Positions 14,101 through 25,030 of a stretch of DNA of 64,000 bases are shown one piece after another; within the stretch, counting starts at the first letter, position 1, and the number at the start of each line of letters is the position of its first letter. A program made the position numbers and the translations under genes. The DNA is from Lycocorax pyrrhopterus obiensis (taxonomy: Eukaryota; Chordata; Aves; Passeriformes; Paradisaeidae). The stretch lies in contig JACSVZ010000011.1 of assembly GCA_014706295.1 (NCBI GenBank), positions 9,104,163 to 9,168,162 of the forward strand, written 5' to 3'. Under the pieces are notes generated by a model. That model did not search any database. It was not told the origin of the DNA and was given only the letters and a program-made list of their open reading frames with translations.

Positions 14101-14535
14101 GGCTTATTATGAACTGATGGAGATGATAAATTTGTATAACAAAGTGCAAATGATAACAGCTGCCATATGACAACAGCCATTATGGAGAGCTTCCCTGCAC
14201 TGACGGGCATTTCAGCTGAAACCAAGGGAAGTCTGTCAGAAATGAGGATGAATCTGAGTGAAACAGAAAGCAAGAAGTTACAGAATTTTATTGGTGATCT
14301 TGAGATATAAGTCCATCATCTTTTAATCAGTGTTATATACTAATTTTCAGTGGAGTTACTCATCTTTCTGCCATTCCTGAAGAGCCATTTCTGTCTCCCA
14401 GCCTGGTACACTGAAAGGTACAGCTAAAATTAGAATATCAAAATGCCATTTGCCTTACAAAGATCCTTGATGCACCCTTGAAGTTGCACTTCAATAGGAC
14501 AGATGAAACTCTTACTGTGTGAAAGAAATACACCC
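11111..14535. other. Non-coding stretch, no gene seen
   Basis: AT-rich sequence with frames under 90 codons, none recognised. It contains one small tandem duplication (12062-12103). The 13560-14330 part holds many TGACA, ATTA and CATATG words and may be mildly regulatory, without a clear focus. Confidence 0.55.
12062..12103. repeat. 21-bp imperfect tandem duplication
   Basis: Two adjacent 21-bp units (12062-12082 and 12083-12103) begin AAAGATTTGTAGG and end GTTCTCC, with one base different between them. This is a simple slippage duplication. Confidence 0.85.
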
Positions 14536-14637
14536 ACATATCTACAACATCTGTATATGTATATACATATACATATGGATACATACAAATACATATGTGT
14601 ATATACATATATGTATATATCCAACATATATCTACAA
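14536..14637. repeat. TA/TATACA microsatellite with direct-repeat flanks
   Basis: Positions 14553-14620 are an alternating ATAC/ATGT/TATA tract with self-complementary stretches. It is bracketed by near-identical words, ACATATCTACAA at 14536-14547 and ACATATATCTACAA at 14624-14637. Open frames on both strands through it are by-products of the repeat and encode only Tyr/Ile/Met-rich low-complexity peptides. Confidence 0.85.
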
Positions 14638-16639
14638 GAGAAAAATACCAAATTAAGCAGAATTCAGCACCTGTCCAAACCCTCGAAAAAGGATAGGTAA
14701 GAATGAAAGGCTCGTATTCAAGTTAAAGTGATACAGTTTGAAGTAAGTCTAAAAGCAGGGTAGCCAAACTTGCAAGACACTTACCCAAACCAACCTTAAG
14801 GAGGTTTGTATTTACTAATGACAAAAGGCAAAATATTAGCAGTGGTCTTTAAAATGGTTCTGTAAACAAAATTGCACAGTTTTTCAAAATTACCAAAACG
14901 CTGAAAAATATGTTATAACATCTCAAAAGAGATAAAAGAGAAAGTCTGAACACCATCCACCACATATCCAGTCTCACTGCTTACTGGTTTTTCTGGTTTA
15001 AGCAGGTGTTTTGTTTGTGTGCACTGGAGTGTGAGGCAGCTGTTCTCCCGAGGTATGAAGGGCTCCATTATAAGCACCACCCCGCTCCCTTTCCAAGGCG
15101 AGTTTGCAAGCTGGGCAATTGCTGCAGTGCAGGAAAACTCCACACCCTGGCCTTTGGGCAGGACTTCTTTTTCTTAGAGGAACTATACACCTGACAAGTC
15201 GTGCAGGTGCAAAATGAGTGTGACCAGAAACAGACATGAGAAAAGTCATGCACAGTAAATTGAGGTTTCAAAGCATATGGCCAAGTGTGTCTTGCTGACT
15301 CCTGGAAAGTTTACATGAATTCTGGATAGCACTGGCCTGAAAGACAGCTGCTCAGCAGAAGACTGACTTCTTTCTGCCAATATTATTCCTTTAACTGTTT
15401 AAAGGTATCTACGAAGTTTTAGGCTTGATGCTTGTAACGGAAGCCAGACTGTAAGAGGTTCTAGAGCTGGATGAACTTAAAGTTTAGAATATATATGTTT
15501 TGATGAACTGATTCTGTAACAGAAAACTAAAAGCTGTTCCAGACTGTAAACTGCCCGGGACAAAGACTACTCCTTTTGCTTGTACAAAAACATCCACACA
15601 CAGCACGGTGGGTAGTAAGCTATCCCTCAGCCTTCCCCCATCTCATACTCTTCAGGAGAGGAGTCAGGTCACAGGAGGGAGGGGGAATCAAGGTAGTCAA
15701 ACTTAACTGAGCTGAAGGGAAATCCAGAAAATTCACAAAGATTCTGAGATCAGAACTTTTAAGCAGACTATGACTTTAACAGAAGATCACTTATTTTATT
15801 ATGATTATTATGAACCCTTTCCTATTGCCAACAGTATTGTGCCTCCCAGTTATTTTTTCAGAAGGTTCAGATCAAAGGAAGGAGCACAAACACTGCATGA
15901 ACTCAGGGCAAGCGGTACCAGTGGAACTGTTTAGATTATGCTTCTTTAGCTCCACATTCTGGGCAACGGATGCAATATTTTACACAATATTTTGCTTTGG
16001 AGAAGTTGAAATCAACTCTGTATGACATCTTCTGAAATCATGAAGTAGGGAGCTCAGCTACTTGCTTGGAAATCTTTAGGAATGATCTGCCTTGAACTTC
16101 TTAACAAATGCTGTGCTTTGTCGTTAACTTAATACTTCTGAAGTTCTCACAAACTGCTCCCAAGCAATTTTCTTAATATTCTCTTCAGTGACAGATATTT
16201 TACACATTAAATCTATTTTCCATGTTAGCCCAATGATCAAGAAGGCTGATGTAATCCACTGGGGGAACATATATTCCAGTTTTCATTCATGCTTTGGAGT
16301 ATTGTCACAGTTCAGCACAAAGGAATAATCTGATTGTTTCCCATAAAGCAAGAACAAATCATGATTGAAGGATTTCTTCTATTTAAAGCTATGCTTTGCA
16401 AAGCCTATTGAACTTGCTAGAAGAGTCATCTCTGATGCGTACACTAACTACACAAAGCTGCTGCACAGCTACCATTCAAGGGCTAATTTAGTACCAAAAG
16501 GCCAATATTGCTGACTTGCAGATTACAAATATCACGAGATATTAATTTATTTATATTTAAATCAGGCTAAAAGATTAAGAGAACTTTCAGTAGATCCATT
16601 TACAATTAAAATGAGCATAAGTTTGAATTACTTTTTTAT
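14638..16639. other. Non-coding stretch, no gene seen
   Basis: No recognisable gene. Positions 15000-15260 are somewhat GC-richer, with overlapping frames of 62-83 codons on both strands and no domain. A good-looking 5' splice-donor word (AGGTAAGA) lies at 14695-14702 on the plus strand, but no matching exon was identified. Confidence 0.55.
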
Positions 16640-16790
16640 GATCTGGGTACAGCTGGGGTTTGAAAGAGTTGCCGCCAGAATGATGCAAGGCATTTGCCTT
16701 TGACAAAGTAATGCAAAATTTGTTTAAGTGGGTGAAAGAGCATTAGATTGTATCACCTCGTAGGTCAGCTGGAAAATACAATATGTATTC
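16640..16790. promoter_or_regulatory. Candidate regulatory element with AAGGCATTTGCCTT palindrome
   Basis: The word AAGGCA-TT-TGCCTT at 16687-16700 is a perfect inverted repeat with a 2-bp centre. It is followed by TTTGACAAAGTAATGCAAAAT, mixing TCF-like and POU-like words. It lies 150 bp upstream of the window's only CpG cluster, so it could be a proximal element. Function is inferred from motif content only. Confidence 0.3.
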
Positions 16791-16849
16791 TGATTATGAG
16801 AAAACAGAGTGAAAGGCAGCAAACAGGTGCTGAGGGATTGGGTTTGGGG

Positions 16850-16948
16850 CGCCGAGGGGCCGATGGCAGCGCAGGGGCCGCGCTCCGCTGCCGCCTCGCC
16901 GGGCCGGGCTGGGACTCGCGGGGACGGCGCTCACAGCTTTGACCTCCG
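16850..16948. promoter_or_regulatory. Miniature CpG island, candidate promoter
   Basis: Sixteen CpG dinucleotides fall within 99 bp, while CpG is rare elsewhere in the window. The core is a run of GCCG, CGCG and CCGGG words. It is shorter than the usual 200-bp island definition, so it may be a remnant, a germline-unmethylated promoter of a non-coding transcript, or a CpG-rich enhancer core. A 68-codon plus frame starting at 16809 and a 100-codon minus frame cross it, but both are Ala/Gly/Arg/Pro-rich only because of GC content and match no protein I know. Confidence 0.45.
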
Positions 16949-17010
16949 GGCAAAGATAACTCTTTCATACCCCCTGTTCCACTTTTCCACTTTGTATCCA
17001 AGTCCTCTGC

Positions 17011-17017
17011 TATAAAA
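17011..17017 (+). promoter_or_regulatory. TATA-box candidate
   Basis: TATAAAA in the context CTGCTATAAAATG lies about 60 bp beyond the last CpG of the miniature island. If used, it would place a plus-strand start near 17040. A TATA word is common by chance in AT-rich DNA. Only the neighbouring CpG cluster makes it worth listing. Confidence 0.25.
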
Positions 17018-17359
17018 TGTAAAACCAGCACATAGAGCACACTGCTTTGGAGGTCTGCCACTTGCATTCAGGCAACCATTTGTACTTTTGCAGGCGTAAT
17101 CAATCTCCTGTTGCTATCAGCAGGGAGTGGGGCTTTGCTGCTTTATGGCTTAAAAGTAGTTTTGTGCAAATTCTGCTTCCCTCCCCCCTCCCTTTAGCTC
17201 CACTACTCACAGGATTTCCAGGGACATGGGCTAGAGCTGAGAAAAGAAGCTTGTTTGATTTAAGCACAGAGGGGTTTTTTGTGTGTGTGTTTATATTTTC
17301 TCTGCATCTATTAAGGGGTGAGGGGGAGAGACTTCATTTATATGTTAATATTAGCCGGC
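17018..17359. other. Region downstream of the CpG cluster, no gene recognised
   Basis: It contains a 107-codon plus frame from 17047 with no known domain, a short C/T-rich patch (17175-17200) and a GTGTGTGTGT run near 17280. If the upstream promoter candidate is real, this would be its first transcribed sequence. Confidence 0.35.
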
Positions 17360-17660
17360 ACCCTGACTAAACTGACAGAACTATTTCATGGGAAGCTGAC
17401 AAATTTTGTCAGCTAGGCTATCTTTCCACATCTCAATAGTGGCAATAATCTTGATTAGCAAAACAATTGGGGGCCAAAGAAGTCCTGCTGCTCCAAAGAC
17501 CCTCTTCTCAGGTTACAGTTTGCTAATGTGATGAATCCAGAGAGTCCTTCAAGCTTGAAAAAATTCCCCAAAGCAGCTGAATTTAGGCAAATGAAGGGAA
17601 CCATTTTGGAGGCTGGACAAAAGGGGTTAATTTGATCGACCATGTCTCCATAGTCTTATA
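17360..17660. promoter_or_regulatory. Enhancer-like block with TGACA inverted repeat
   Basis: The block holds an inverted repeat with 10-bp arms and a 1-bp centre at 17394-17414 (AGCTGACAAA / TTTGTCAGCT). Each arm has the TGACA word of TALE homeodomain factors (MEIS, PKNOX, TGIF), and another TGACAG lies just upstream. Nearby are TAATCTTGATTAG (bicoid-type words), GCTAATG and TTAATTTGATCGA. Balanced composition and lack of slippage repeats fit a conserved non-coding element. This is not tested by alignment. Confidence 0.4.
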
Positions 17661-18029
17661 ACAATCATTTACTTAACAAGCATATAGAGAGTCATTCCAT
17701 GGAAACTGGTGGAGTTAACAGAGGAAGTTCGAATAGAATATCTGTTTATCCCAGATGTGTGGGAATTTTAGCCAAAAAACAACACCACATAATTGCTGCC
17801 TGTGGTATTGATTCTTACACAGAAACAACAGCAGAACTAAAGGGCTCTGAGCATGTCAGGAAGGCCTCAACTACGAAGCAGTACAAGCTTCCATTTTTAT
17901 TAGCTTGTTGCATTGCTAATAAAATAATTAGAAATTAACTCTTTCAGGGAAACTAAATGAACTCAAAAGGTTTGTGCAGTCCTATTTTCAGTGCAATTTA
18001 AGGCAACTATTTCTTCTTGCAAAAATAAG

Positions 18030-18440
18030 GGCTTTTGTAATATTTTTGATGCATATTCATTCATCCTCTTGCTTTTTATTATTATAACAAAACGAACTAC
18101 ATTACATTATTACATAATGTCTGATTTATATTTATGCATGTCAACTCTGGTGTATTTTTTCTAGAGTGATTAGGCTGCATTTGCTTTAAGAACAGAACCA
18201 AATAGTTACTAGAATTGTAAGTAGATGGAAATTTACTTGGTCCAGGTCAGCATAAATATATTATCAATATATTGATTAAAACAAACAATATAAAATAGCC
18301 CTCTTACTTTTGGGTCCTATCTCCCACTTATTTATGCATGTCATTAATTTATAAATCTGTCATAAATTGGTCTAAATGAGATATTATTAATGCGATTCTG
18401 TTTAACTCTCTGATGCAATTTTTAAACTTGCATTGAAAAT
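18030..18440. promoter_or_regulatory. Enhancer-like block with repeated TATTTATGCATGTCA
   Basis: The 15-mer TATTTATGCATGTCA occurs at 18129-18143 and 18329-18343, exactly 200 bp apart, with no similarity in the immediate flanks. The word combines an octamer-like ATGCAT with TGTCA. The block also carries ATTATTAATGCGATT and several TAAT words. It has the look of a vertebrate developmental conserved element. The neighbouring candidates at 16.6-17.7 kb suggest one composite regulatory cluster. Confidence 0.35.
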
Positions 18441-21400
18441 TTTATTGTAAAAATACTAACTAAAGCTTCCTCTCTTTTCACGCACTTGTTCCCCCCGGCC
18501 CAGTAACATTTTTGGAATAATTTCTTATTCTGTTACTGAAATAAAAATTACCATTCATATCATGTTTTGTAAGACTGAGGGATTTAACCTGGTGTGTACG
18601 TACTGGTGAATATTAGCATAAATATACATTTTGCCAGACATCAAATGCAGGGTTCTTAAAAACTGCTGAAGTCATCTGTCTTCAATGAGTTTCAGAACCA
18701 AACCTTACTTATACATTATGCAAGTACGAAAGAGGAGAGGAAGAGAAACTCTGGCATTTTTATTTCTTGTTCTTTTGCATATTGGTGGTGCTGTACACAC
18801 CATCCAGCAGGTGTGTACCACTCTTTAAAAGATGCCAGTTATGATTAGGAAGATTTTGATACAGTCATCAAACTCCCTCACTTCAAGTTATTTTCTTGGT
18901 AACTTAGAATGATGGAAGTCTCCAACTTCAAGAACTTTAATGTAAGCAAGTTAATTTTTTTCATTTTCCCTCAGACTTGTGATAGGATGTGAATGGGAAC
19001 ATGTTTTTAAAATTGATTACTTATACACATGAAGATAAATACATGGACAGAAAGATTTATCCAACAGAATTGGTCCATAGTCTTCCACAATGACAACAGA
19101 TGGGAAAAAGTATATGCAGAATCTCCACCCGTAGAGAACCTTCAACATTTACATTGGCACAGATTAATGCTTGTTTATATTTAATTTCTAAGATGGGTAT
19201 CTGAACTGTAACATCAGAAATTCCTCACTTCCTTTCAGTGTAATGCCTTTAAAGATCAGGTAACACAGATTACTCAGAAAAACTCTTGTCAGGTGAAATT
19301 TTGCCTGAGTTAAAAAGCTCACCGATAGCATGGCACACTTACAGCCAACGAAGATGACTTACAAGAATGTGTGTCCCCCCAACTGTTTGAAAACACTGCA
19401 CAAAGCCTCTTTTTTTTCAGCATTCTGTGCTTCCAGATGTTCAAAACTGGGTTAATTTTTGAGGAAGCTGAGGTGCTCTGTTGTATACCATCTGTCACAC
19501 GCTATCATAGTGAAAAAGACAAGGAAAACACATTATGAGACTAACATCAAACTGTTACATGATCATTAAGAATCTCATATTTTTCATCATATAGATCTCT
19601 ACCTGTGCACAAAAATCCATCCTATAACTGTCTCATTTAGGGCTACTTTTAACAACAGCACAGGTTGCAATGACAGTACCAGCAGAGAAGCTATGCAGCC
19701 CTCATGCCATGAAGCTGATAAGGAACTCAATCCACCTATGATAAGTGAGAATTTTTTTCATTTCCATTTGTTCAATCTTTCAGAACAGCAGACAGCATCT
19801 AAATCTGAAGTTTTAACCCAAACAAAAGCTTCCTTACGGCCTCATGCTTGGTTCGTTTCCTTTTAGGTTAACGTGGTACAAACATCCAAACAACTCCTGA
19901 GATTGAAAGCTTTTGTACAACTTGAGTGGATCAAACCTGTGATCCTGACTGTGCACAACTTAGACTCTAGCAATGACTCTGAGGAAAGTTTTCTCCCCTC
20001 CAGCCAAGCCATTGGCACAGACACTGGAAGGCAAAGCACTCCAGGCTGTGTGACTGCACTGAAGTGCCTCCTCTGAGGGACCTGGACACAGCACAGTGCC
20101 TTTGGATCCGCTTCCCCAGCAGGTCCTTGTGAGACAGGATATTTCCTTAGAAATGTTTGTTGGTATTTACATAGTGAGTTCAGATAGTGACTGGCCATAG
20201 CTCCTATTAAACAGTAATTGTTCAAGTGATAATTCAGATCCTCTGCTTGATACGCTGCTATTGAGAGAGACAGACAGAATCCCCATTAAGGCTTGGTTTA
20301 GGCAGAATATCCAAGGCTTCTGGCTGTAAAAAGATGGAACTAGCATAGGTACTAATACTGCTGTGTGCTAATATTGCCTCCTTTTGACATGAACCCGAAA
20401 AGATCAAGAGTGAAGAAGAAAGTGACAATAAACAGGTTTTACATAATTTTAAGGAAAAGAGCTTTGGTCTGGTTCCAGATATCGTCAGCAGGATGAACAC
20501 AGAGGGCAACATTTAGTTATAGATTAATAATCCAAGTACAAATAGTTCTGAACAAATAGAAAAAACATAAACCCACAATATTAAGCAAACCACAGGACAA
20601 AGATCACTCAATTCTCAGAGCTATATTATTTTTAAGTGGGGAAACAAACCATACAGAAGTCATTGAACTCTGTGATGTCAATATCAAGGTGAACCAGCCT
20701 GAATGAAACATGCCACAAAGAGTTATGAAATGTAAAATTCAAGTAAGGCATGTGGAGTTTACATGAACAGCAGTGAACTCACTGAATCAGAAAACCGACA
20801 TTTTTTCAAAAGTTCTCAAACTTCTTTAAGCTGGAGAGTATAATGCCAAGTTATATATCAAATATAAAAAAAGTTTCACAGGAAAGCAAGTTAACTATAA
20901 TATTCTGTCATTCTTGTATTACTGTAATATGTTAATGCCACTAGAATCAACTTGAATTATATAATTCAAGACTTGCAAGACTTTACCTAAAATAAGTAAT
21001 TAATTGTCCACTTTTCTATGAGTAAATGAAGAAAACAAGAGACAGAAACATTTCTTCCACCAGGAAAACAGCAACACTTTTCTCTGGAGAGACACATTTG
21101 GAACTATTGCATAAACTGCAACTCACCTTATACAGTCTGGTTTTGCATTGTGTTTTTCAGCTGGTCATCGTGTAGCTCATGCATCATTACCACCAAAGAA
21201 TTATTCTAAGAAAGTTAAATGCAGTACAGGCCAGAACTAACACGTAAAACCTGCTCACTCACTCTTCATTAGAGAACTAGAGATAAATATGAGTTGAGAG
21301 TTGAATTTTTCCACAAATTTTGCATTAATACTCTGACAATAATTCTGTTATATCCCTATTATAGGGCATAAACAATTTTCTGTCATCCAGTGATAACAGC

Positions 21401-22229
21401 AGAATGGTCATCCGTCCATCATTTTAATAAAACCTTTTTGTCAGAAAAGGTTGTTAGATATCACACAATGCATGCTAGGCTATCAAATTAACCATTATCT
21501 GTCCACCCCAGACAATCTTCAGACCGTGTTTCTCCTCTAAAAATTAAAAGATACAGCATTGTATATCTCAGGTCACTGGCACATGAAAACCTTCCCATTA
21601 TATCAGGGTTATTTTATAAATAATGCTTCCTGCAAATTCATCTACTCACACTCCAATATGGATCTTTACAAAATAATCCTTACTGTGTGACCAGAAAAAA
21701 CCAATGCATTAAGACTGATAAACTTATAACATAGAGACAAATAATTTTGTGCTCTGGATTTAAATGTAGACACTTTCATTACTGTTGCAGTTTACTTCAG
21801 ATCTTTGCTAAGATCTGTTACCTAGTAATATTTTATGTAGGTGAAGTGTCACAGAAATGGCTATACCCCTAGTGAAATATAAACTCTGAAACTTGCACAG
21901 TTGTGCATTTTCTTTTGACAAAAGAAACTTGGTTATCTTTCTAGCTGTTTCTCTTTATGAATGTATTTAATTTTGCCTTATAAATACATTGAGAATAAAT
22001 TGAAAAATTACACGTTTAAATTTTTAGTTCGGCTGCATAAGTCAACATTTATGATAAAACACAGTAGATAAAAAAAAAGATAATTTTTCATGCTTTGAAT
22101 TATCACGATTTAGACCTGAAGATTTCCTGAACAGTCTGAGGTCTGATAACACTTGCGTCATAACTGAAGCTTTCCCATGTCCTCTTAGCTTCAACTCTCA
22201 GTATTTGGGTAAATTTGTAATACTGGATA
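18441..22229. other. Non-coding stretch, no gene seen
   Basis: AT-rich with scattered stops. A GC-richer patch at 19880-20130 holds overlapping frames on both strands (120 codons minus, 67 codons plus) with no recognisable domain. No transposon, RNA gene or strong motif cluster was noted. Confidence 0.55.
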
Positions 22230-22430
22230 ACACACAAAACAGCTTTCTTTTATTTTCGAAACTGATGATTTCTTCCAATTCTTAATGAGATATGAATCAA
22301 ACTTTGATCTTCAAGGTGAATCATTCATTAATCATAAACAAAACATGATTAAATCAGGGACACATCAGCACATATTGTAAAAATAAAACCTTGCACAAGC
22401 CTTTAATTTAATATTAACTTCATTATGTTT
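22230..22430. promoter_or_regulatory. Enhancer-like block with TCF/LEF word
   Basis: ACTTTGATCT at 22301-22310 fits the TCF/LEF consensus. It is followed within 60 bp by several homeodomain-type words (TCATTAATCATAAAC, CATGATTAAATC). Motif-based inference only. Confidence 0.25.
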
Positions 22431-24689
22431 TTATGTGAATTCTTGGAAGTTGGTTATCCCAGCTTAAAGTTAATATTTCCTTAGGAAAAAAACTGTATCA
22501 TGTGATTATTCTTCATGCAGTTAGGTGGCTTTATACACGTTAATGGTTAAACTACTTCAGAAATGACATTAAACCACAGAGGAGTGCAGAGAGTTTCCAG
22601 TGATTCTGTTGTGTCTTTGAGTTACTCTGACATATAACACAGACAAAAGCACATAATAGGAAGAACGAAGAAAATACATTCAGAGACGCATGCACTGCTT
22701 TACGGAACTGCACGTGATAGAGAAGAAAAAGAGAGAACATATTTGCTGTTCTCTCAGGATGATCTGCTGGCCAGTCTAGTTCCTGCTCACAATTTAGAGT
22801 AATTTTGTGAAGAAATCATCTTTCTTTTTTACTGTGAATTCTATTTTTAATAAATTGACCAATCAATTGAAACAATATTCAAGCTGCAACTATTCATGGG
22901 AGAGGAAAAGGAGTACTACCTTTGATAGTTATCACCATTTTCACTAATAACTCGTCCTCAGAGGCTGCAGGAGATGCTGTCAGGCTTAGGAGAAACAAAA
23001 CATCAGCCTGAGGAAACACCCGAGACACCCAGCATCACAGGCTCCTGTTTCAGGAAAAGCATAGAAGGAAATAGAAAAGAATGGAGTAAATGGGAAAAGC
23101 TTCAAGAGGATGGATAAAAAAAGCCAGTATAACCAGATAATTGCTCACTGCTTTATTGCCCAGGTGTTGCACACCAAGTGTCATGCAGTGGTGAGATATG
23201 CTGTAAGGCGACATCCAGCAGCCACAAAATCTTCCTCAGTAAGGGAGCTCCTAGATTCAACAAAACCTGTGAGACTACTCAGATTTGTAAGCAGGAAGGC
23301 AAGTTTTAAGAAAACATCCTGGCTAATCAGATAGGAAACAGCACAACTGAAAATCCAAACCAAGAAAGCAATCTGCACCCACAGGAAAGTTTGGTCCCAG
23401 GTGACCACAAAAGGGTTGAGACAATCATGTCCTTACTTTCAAGGGTCTCTAGGTACTGCTCCAGTGAAATACATGAATGGAATGGAATGGAATAAAACCC
23501 AAAACCTCAAAAGACAGTGTCACTTTGCATCACAAAATTCACGTTCAAGCTTCCTACAGTCTCCCCAAAGAAGCGATACAAGTCCTGGAGGGCTGTGACA
23601 GTGTCTCTCCCCCCGTCCTATCCCCTCAACCTCCATCCGCTAATAGCGATCTACGCAGTCTACGTGCCATGTGATATAGTCATCAAAAAGTGATCTACCT
23701 GCACATAACACATACAAAACAATATGAGAAGATGTTTTTAAGAAGAGAGAACCTTAAACATTAATAAGTAGCAAATCTGTGAAATCAAAGCATTTTCCTC
23801 CTTTTTTTATAATAGCCTTTCATTCTTTTTATGATTTGTCTTTGAAAGCTCTTAAGCTCTTCCTGTGCATGACAGTTGATATTGTTCTTCCATCCTGCTG
23901 CAGACAGCACAAGGGAGGGAGGGAAAAGAAAAAAAACCCTATTGTACAGCTTTTCGTCTCTGAAACATGATTTTTATAATTAATATATACAACTGAGAAG
24001 AGAAAGGTACGTTATAATGAAGTGCAATTAAGAGGTGTTTGTTCCTGTCCCACACATAAGATGACTATAATTTCCTTGGCTGTTTAGAAGTCAACCATTA
24101 TCATTACATTTCACACATCTTTTCTACTTTTTTTTTGCACTTCTGATTTTGTTTATTTTCAATTAAAAACTCCAAATAAACATACATACAGAAAATCTGA
24201 TATTCAAGTAACATCATCTTTTAATTATATTGTGCAGTGATCATTAAACCTAGTGCTTACAGTAACCCTTTTGGATTTAATTTCATAGACATGAATGGAT
24301 CTGTCAATTTTGCATTATACTGAAATTCATGCAAGGGAGAACAGAATGTGCATTTACACAGCCTATATTGCATGTAACCACTGATGTATTATTAGAGGAG
24401 TAATTTAAGGCTATTCTTTTGGCATTGCTGTTTTTAAATTCTCCAAATCCATATCACAGCATAGTTTTCTACTTTACATTTTGCATTAAAATTATTTGCA
24501 TTACTGCAGTGATTACCCCCTCTAATCTCACATACACCCACACAAAAAACCACTGCCTGGGAGACCTTTACAGAGTGAAGATATTAAAGGGACAAAGCAT
24601 GAAGAGAAAGATATATTTTCAGTGACGTGATGGTGACATTTTTGTTAGCCTTAAGTGCATCTCCCTTGAGAGGGTTCCTTCCCATTTAT
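22431..24689. other. Non-coding stretch, no gene seen
   Basis: No gene recognised. A small GAATG pentamer run lies at 23475-23493. Positions 23000-23690 are somewhat more balanced in composition, with short overlapping frames on both strands and no domain. A GGGAGGGAGGG purine run lies near 23911. Confidence 0.55.
23475..23493. repeat. Short (GAATG)n run
   Basis: About four GAATG units lie in tandem. This is the satellite-like pentamer motif, but far too short to indicate satellite DNA. Confidence 0.8.
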
Positions 24690-25030
24690 GTCCTGGCCGA
24701 AGTTGGGACTAGTCCAGCTAAAGCCACAGTAGATCAAAGCTGGGAGTCTTGGCTGCCCTAACCCAGCAAAGAGCCCTGCAGTGACTGGGGAAGTTCAGAA
24801 TGACAGCCGAGTCTGTGTTTTGGGCTGAACTGCCATTAATGGGGGATCTAAACAAATGCCTTCTTTCCAGCTTAAACTTTTATAAAGTGAACCCAGAAGG
24901 AGCTACAGAGGAGCAGTTGCTGACAGACAAACAGATGCAGACAGACAAATTGAAAACTATGGCCTGATTAAAGCCCATAGAAACATATGGAAAGATTAAC
25001 ATCGAGCACAGCGGACTCCTGAACTGGGGC
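24690..25030. promoter_or_regulatory. Enhancer-like block with TCF and TALE words
   Basis: AGATCAAAGC at 24731-24740 is a reverse-strand TCF/LEF word. TGACAGCC lies nearby. The 10-mer GACAGACAAA occurs twice (24922-24931 and 24940-24949), 18 bp apart. CTGATTAAAG and GATTAACATCG follow. Composition is balanced and free of simple repeats. This is one of the better candidates for a conserved developmental enhancer in the window, subject to alignment. Confidence 0.4.

Noticed and set aside
14430..14700. 73-codon minus and 65-codon plus frames through the TA microsatellite
   Set aside because: Open only because the TA/TAC repeat lacks stops in those registers. The peptide is low-complexity Tyr/Ile/Met/His.
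16765..17067. 100-codon minus frame across the CpG cluster
   Set aside because: Pro/Arg/Ala-rich reading is the expected result of GC-rich sequence, and no protein family is recognised.
19863..20225. 120-codon minus-strand frame
   Set aside because: Random-looking residues, no motif, and an overlapping plus-strand frame.
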